Made by a program: the position numbers and the translations under genes. From Pseudomonadales bacterium (lineage in GTDB: Bacteria > Pseudomonadota > Gammaproteobacteria > Pseudomonadales > Pseudohongiellaceae), in NCBI GenBank assembly GCA_012103535.1, contig WLWQ01000004.1, forward strand, positions 248,001-312,000: a stretch of 64,000 nucleotides of DNA. The letters are read 5' to 3'. Position 1 is the first letter of the stretch; each line of letters starts with the position of its first letter. Below are positions 60,538 to 64,000 of the stretch, in pieces. Below the pieces are notes generated by a model. The model did no database searches, was not told the origin of the DNA, and worked only from the letters and a program-made list of their open reading frames with translations.

Positions 60538-61575
60538 TTAGTTAGCTGCTTGTTCCATTTCGGCGCGACGGGCACCGGCTAAGATTCCAGGCATTGCATA
60601 ATTGCCTTCGTGACAAGCGTATTCGTAGATTTGACCTTCCAGTGGGTAGTAGGCTATTTCTGCAGTCCATGGCTGACTGTAGAGATTAGGGTCTTCCACC
60701 GTAAACTGGTAATTGATCTCGTCGTCCGCATAACGGCTAAAGCGTTCGATAAATTTTCCGTCCGGTGATATCGGAATTGAGCTTTGGCTCATCTGCAATG
60801 GATTGATGTTCACAGTTTCCACAACCAAGGTGTCACCCTCATACCAACCGACTGAATCACCCAACCATTGCTCCAGCTCTACTGGGCGATGATTCACTCT
60901 TGCTTCTTCGGCACTATCAAACAGCGGAATGATACGTGTGTCATGCACCATTTCCACCATGATCGTAAAATATTCATCGGTCTGGATAAATTGATAACTG
61001 CTGTTGTATAGCGTACCCAGCATGCCAGGTCCGGCGGTGTTGCCGAATCCAATTAAACAGCGCTCTGCTATAGGAATGGCTTCCGGTCCGGAAGCATCGG
61101 CAACACCAGTGAGGTAACGCGCGCCGAATGAAGTGCGATTCAAGTCGTATTTTGGCTCATCCAGGCGAGGAATCATGCCGTTAGGCGGATCGACGATAAA
61201 TGAAGTTCGAAACTCTCCTTTGACTCTCGCCAGCGTGGCACCTGGATCAGTCCAGAATAAGTTATAGCCACGTAGCCCGAAGTCTTGTGCTCCGGCAGGC
61301 GGCGCGCCAGTTTCCGGATCGATGGCTGGCCCGGATTCAATATTTTCTCGAGAAATTCCGGCGATCGACATATTAGCGACGATTTCCTGCGCTTGCTCGG
61401 CGGAAACGACTAACTCCAGTCCACGCGGACGGGTAAGGCCGGTCCGTGAGGCGTTGCTCCATATGCCGGAAAGTTCTGGTTTATCAGCACTTTGAGCCAT
61501 CGATCCAGTAGAAGAAACTGAAAGAGCCAGACCCAGTGTAATAGCAAAAGCTATTAAAGATTTAGACAAAGACAT
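60538..61575 (-). CDS. Exported protein of unknown function, related to the one at 21927
   Basis: A 345-residue protein with a signal peptide ending 'SMAQS'. 'PELSGIWSN', 'GWYEGDTLVVETVNINP' and 'YACHEGNYAM' are its landmarks, the first two shared with the protein at 21927. AGGGGGA precedes the ATG. The 'Y-x-C-H-E-G' may mark a metal or disulfide site. It stands alone with its own terminator. I know no function. Confidence 0.7.
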   Translation of the reverse strand: MSLSKSLIAFAITLGLALSVSSTGSMAQSADKPELSGIWSNASRTGLTRPRGLELVVSAEQAQEIVANMSIAGISRENIESGPAIDPETGAPPAGAQDFGLRGYNLFWTDPGATLARVKGEFRTSFIVDPPNGMIPRLDEPKYDLNRTSFGARYLTGVADASGPEAIPIAERCLIGFGNTAGPGMLGTLYNSSYQFIQTDEYFTIMVEMVHDTRIIPLFDSAEEARVNHRPVELEQWLGDSVGWYEGDTLVVETVNINPLQMSQSSIPISPDGKFIERFSRYADDEINYQFTVEDPNLYSQPWTAEIAYYPLEGQIYEYACHEGNYAMPGILAGARRAEMEQAAN

Positions 61576-61767
61576 GGGATCCCCCTGATTTTCTGTCTTG
61601 AAAAACTACGTAATTCGTTGATGTGTAAAGGTATTCGTATCTAGAGAGTAAGTAAAGATCGCTTAACGTTTTAACGCGAGTGTAAACGGAATCTTTAATC
61701 TGATCCTGATGAGAATCAACTATCCAGCAAAATCTCAGCTTTCTTACCTACAATGAGTTTAGTTGAG

Positions 61768-62463
61768 CTATTGAGATATAGTTGCCCGACATAGCAATGT
61801 GTTGTGTGTTTCTAGGTCGGCAGACCAAATGAGCTCAGGTTCACTCTGCCAATCGATTTGATCGTACCCGCCTTTAGGATCAATCGCCGCGGCCGAATGC
61901 TGAATCGCATTTGGCCAGTTGCTGTCATCGAAGTTAGTCGATTTCCATCCTACGGGCTCATCTATGCTAATAAAATTACAAGCACCTTCACCGGCGATAG
62001 GATTGTCCGAATTTTCACAGGATTTATCTAAAGGAGCGTCATGAATAACCAAACACTTCCAAGAATCATTGGAGTAGGCTACTAATTCATCGGATACAAC
62101 ATCGACAAACTGGACAATAAAGCTACCATCTCCCATTTGTTGATTGCGGGCGCCAATATATTCCAGGCCACTGTCGTTCTCTTTAAAATCTTTTAATACA
62201 AAATTTAGCTGTAATGGAAAATCAGCATTGAAAATGAAAGATTCAGCATTAAATGAACGTTCTGTGGTAATAGAAACAGAGTCCTCAACAACTAATTCGT
62301 CGCCTAGATAGAACGCAAACCAATTATCTGACCAGGCTTCCGCCTTGATTTGAATGGAGCCTTGAGAAGGAATTTCCGACACGCTAAGTTCAGATCCCAT
62401 TTGTCGGCCGCAGCTAACAGACAGTGCGGTGACTAAAATATAAATAATTCTTGAATAAGTCAT
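61768..62463 (-). CDS. Lipoprotein of unknown function
   Basis: A 231-residue protein with a signal peptide and lipobox 'LSVSC' (Cys18). The mature part is beta-rich. 'DDSNWPNAIQHS' and 'ELIWSADLETHNTLLCR' suggest a jelly-roll like those that precede YHYH or sugar-binding domains, but that is tentative. GAGAGC precedes the ATG. It is probably monocistronic. Confidence 0.62.
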   Translation of the reverse strand: MTYSRIIYILVTALSVSCGRQMGSELSVSEIPSQGSIQIKAEAWSDNWFAFYLGDELVVEDSVSITTERSFNAESFIFNADFPLQLNFVLKDFKENDSGLEYIGARNQQMGDGSFIVQFVDVVSDELVAYSNDSWKCLVIHDAPLDKSCENSDNPIAGEGACNFISIDEPVGWKSTNFDDSNWPNAIQHSAAAIDPKGGYDQIDWQSEPELIWSADLETHNTLLCRATISQ

Positions 62464-62555
62464 TGAGCTCTCGCTTTAAGGAACACTATCGTTGAGTTCG
62501 TAAAAATTTTCTTTGTCAGTTGCGAAAATATGTTTTATCAATCTAGCATTGTTAG

Positions 62556-63074
62556 TTAACTAATGCCCGCTTCGCGGTAGCGCTTCTGAAGTTCTTCGAA
62601 GCGATCTTCATGTGCTGGTGTATTCCCAGTCTCGAGTAAACCTTTTAATCTTTCCCCCAGGATTTGATGCCAGCCTGCGGCCGCACCAACTATTTCACTG
62701 GGTGGAAGGTATTGCACAAAATTCAGCGAAGTTTCTTCATCATTCAATTCAATCAATTCGAAAATAATTGTGCTATTTGTGGCGGCATCGACTAAATGCG
62801 GATGTTTAGATTTTCCAGGATCGTCATTCCAGGTAAACGCAAATAGATAGGGTGGAAAACAAAGCTTCACCGTGCCTTTTACAGCTTCACCGCCTTCTAA
62901 CACATAAGACCCGCCTTCATGCGCTTCAATAGTCCCGGCAGTCCACCATTGTTGCACCTGATCGCTCAATGTAATGGCGTCCCATACTTTTTGAATTGGG
63001 ACTTTGATGGCAATGTCAATTTCAAGTTTTCTAACAGGACCGTCACCTGATACTTTGCCAATTAATTCAGTCAT
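62556..63074 (-). CDS. SRPBCC (AHSA1-like) protein
   Basis: A 172-residue cytoplasmic protein: 'EIDIAIKVPIQKVWDAITLSDQVQQWWT' opens the fold (cited as a landmark) and 'GWHQILGERLKGLLE' is the closing helix. AHSA1-like proteins bind a hydrophobic ligand or act as co-chaperones, and this one lacks any catalytic motif. GAGGT precedes the ATG. It is last in a minus-strand run with the small membrane protein and DUF1801 genes. Confidence 0.75.
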   Translation of the reverse strand: MTELIGKVSGDGPVRKLEIDIAIKVPIQKVWDAITLSDQVQQWWTAGTIEAHEGGSYVLEGGEAVKGTVKLCFPPYLFAFTWNDDPGKSKHPHLVDAATNSTIIFELIELNDEETSLNFVQYLPPSEIVGAAAGWHQILGERLKGLLETGNTPAHEDRFEELQKRYREAGIS

Positions 63075-63101
63075 TTCAGCTATACCTCTTTTCAGCCCTT
63101 A

Positions 63102-63439
63102 TCAATCGCGAAGAGTAAACAGGCTGACAAGTATCACTACAGTGATTGTGTTCGTGCCGAGTGCCATCGCCCCGAATAGTTTTCTTTTGTAGCGGTGCCC
63201 CATACCAATGATTGAAAGCACACAACACAATGGCAACAAAAAATAGAACCAGCGAAACAGGATCATGCCAATCTCTTGCGCTCGTTCGCCCATGGATTTA
63301 ATCCTATCAATGCTGTCATAGGCGACAAACAAAACAATAAAGAGAAAAGAATTTCAGCGATAACGAAAGCAAGAATTCCAATCCAGCTGTGTTCGTTATC
63401 TGGCGGTTCTTCATGTTTATTAATAGATTGTGATGACAT
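63102..63439 (-). CDS. Small membrane protein, frameshifted
   Basis: ATG 63439 lies 1 bp after the DUF1801 stop and opens 'MSSQSINKHEEPPDNEHSW', then a membrane helix. After about 34 codons the frame breaks at a T run near 63335-63345, and the adjacent frame continues as 'FVAYDSIDRIKSMGERAQEI' and two more helices. One missing T restores a single protein of about 112 residues with three helices. Function is unknown. An indel in the assembly or a recent mutation would explain it. Confidence 0.55.
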
Positions 63440-63440
63440 C

Positions 63441-63848
63441 TCACTTGCCTAAAGCCAGTCTGTTTCTAACATCATCGTATGCGCAATGAATTAGATCAGA
63501 GAGTGCTTTCTTATTAATGTCTCCATCAGGCCAGACTTTTACATGACGCATTTTCTTTCCACCGCCCTCTAGAAGATTTTCTGGGTCGTCTAGAAACGCA
63601 CCTGTATAAAATCCAATATTCACATGTTGCTTGAATACGTTCACGTAACCGAAGGCGGCGCCATTAATGCAGGCGGTCGGACAGCCATCGTGTAGGAGTT
63701 CCGTTACATCCTCACCACAGCCGCGGAATTCTTTAAACCAGGTTCTCGCAATTGCATACAAATGGTTGGGTTCACTGGAGAGCCATTCTTCCACCTCAGG
63801 CAGGTATTGGCCGGTATTGGAAAAAATGAAAAGTTCGCTTGAGCTCAT
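63441..63848 (-). CDS. DUF1801 domain protein
   Basis: A 135-residue protein. 'FRGCGEDVTELLHDGCPTACI' and 'FGYVNVFKQHVNIGFYTGAFLDDPENLLEG' are DUF1801 landmarks, with 'MRHVKVWP' after them. The fold resembles YdhG/frataxin-like proteins and the function is unknown. It overlaps the preceding gene by 4 bp (ATGA). Confidence 0.75.
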   Translation of the reverse strand: MSSSELFIFSNTGQYLPEVEEWLSSEPNHLYAIARTWFKEFRGCGEDVTELLHDGCPTACINGAAFGYVNVFKQHVNIGFYTGAFLDDPENLLEGGGKKMRHVKVWPDGDINKKALSDLIHCAYDDVRNRLALGK

Positions 63849-64000
63849 TCTGCTTTTCTTCTGTACACCTGATAATTTCTGAATTCAGAATCATCGGGAA
63901 GGTATCCGATTTGTAGTGCCGTGAGCAGGCCACCATCTTTAGATACATTCCTTTCTGCATGAGAAACTAATTCGTCTTCATTAAAGGCATCACTTTCGAG
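63845..64000 (-). CDS. Partial gene, C-terminal 51 residues
   Basis: The window ends inside a minus-strand gene. 51 codons remain, ending 'FRNYQVYRRKAE' and TGA at 63845-63847, which overlaps the ATG of the DUF1801 gene by 4 bp. No family can be assigned from this piece. The overlap shows it is the upstream member of the same operon. Confidence 0.6.
   Translation of the reverse strand, partial: LESDAFNEDELVSHAERNVSKDGGLLTALQIGYLPDDSEFRNYQVYRRKAE

Noticed and set aside
1..64000. Search for CRISPR arrays, insertion sequences, prophage or integron parts
   Set aside because: I found no regularly spaced repeats, transposase, integrase or phage structural genes, and no tRNA or rRNA gene.

Overview
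The window is about 47% GC and densely coded on both strands. It has no insertion sequences, phage genes, CRISPR array, tRNA or rRNA that I can see. Gene content points to a free-living, probably marine or aquatic, aerobic Gammaproteobacterium: SURF1, CopC/CopD, PQQ-dependent dehydrogenases with a partner cytochrome c, many short-chain dehydrogenases, an acyl-CoA dehydrogenase, MaoC/hotdog proteins, a sulfatase, and numerous exported proteins of unknown function. This placement is inferred from families, not from a phylogenetic marker. Many genes are followed by clean rho-independent hairpins.

Layout. 1-2.2 kb: end of one SDR, then an SDR and acyl-CoA dehydrogenase pair closed by a textbook terminator. 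2.3-7.7 kb: a five-gene + strand run of a multispanning GT-C-like/TPR protein, a family 2 glycosyltransferase, a nucleoside-phosphorylase-like protein, a spore-photoproduct-lyase-like radical SAM protein and an SDR. 7.8-16 kb: copC plus a frameshifted copD, a CadC-like regulator, an HtrA/Deg protease, a class C beta-lactamase-type hydrolase, a nitroreductase, and two divergent CopC-like proteins around a thioesterase. 16-22 kb: a cytochrome c fused to a copper monooxygenase (PHM-like) module with its exported partner, SURF1, two tandem paralogous membrane proteins (one apparently starting at CTG), and a Tat-exported aldo/keto reductase.

22.9-25.4 kb is the most unusual region: a MotA-like protein with a long tail (ZorA-like), a MotB/OmpA-like protein (ZorB-like) and a third small protein with a possible H-x3-C...C-x2-C metal site. 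It looks like a compact Zorya-type motor operon without the known ZorC, D, E, F or G partners. 25-34 kb holds nitronate monooxygenase, M20 peptidase, DUF1232, secreted chorismate mutase, sulfatase and a hybrid histidine kinase. 33.8-38.8 kb has a minus-strand lipid/membrane cluster and a fused CofG-CofH FO synthase, which implies coenzyme F420 chemistry. 39-47 kb has amidohydrolase, Eis-like acetyltransferase, a second DUF1232 protein, hotdog proteins and a large metallo-beta-lactamase/cyclic-nucleotide-binding protein.

47-57 kb is a periplasmic oxidation region: an mGDH-like PQQ protein, a patatin, a spermidine-dehydrogenase-like Tat flavoprotein, and a PQQ alcohol dehydrogenase (with the D-x-D lanthanide signature) co-transcribed with a dihaem cytochrome c. 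Just downstream of that dehydrogenase lies a short relic of the 3' end of a second copy. 57-64 kb contains small enzymes (VOC, GFA, SRPBCC, DUF1801), lipoproteins and a transporter. Two genes (copD and a small membrane protein at 63.1-63.4 kb) each lack one base near a T run, so sequencing error must be excluded before either is called broken.
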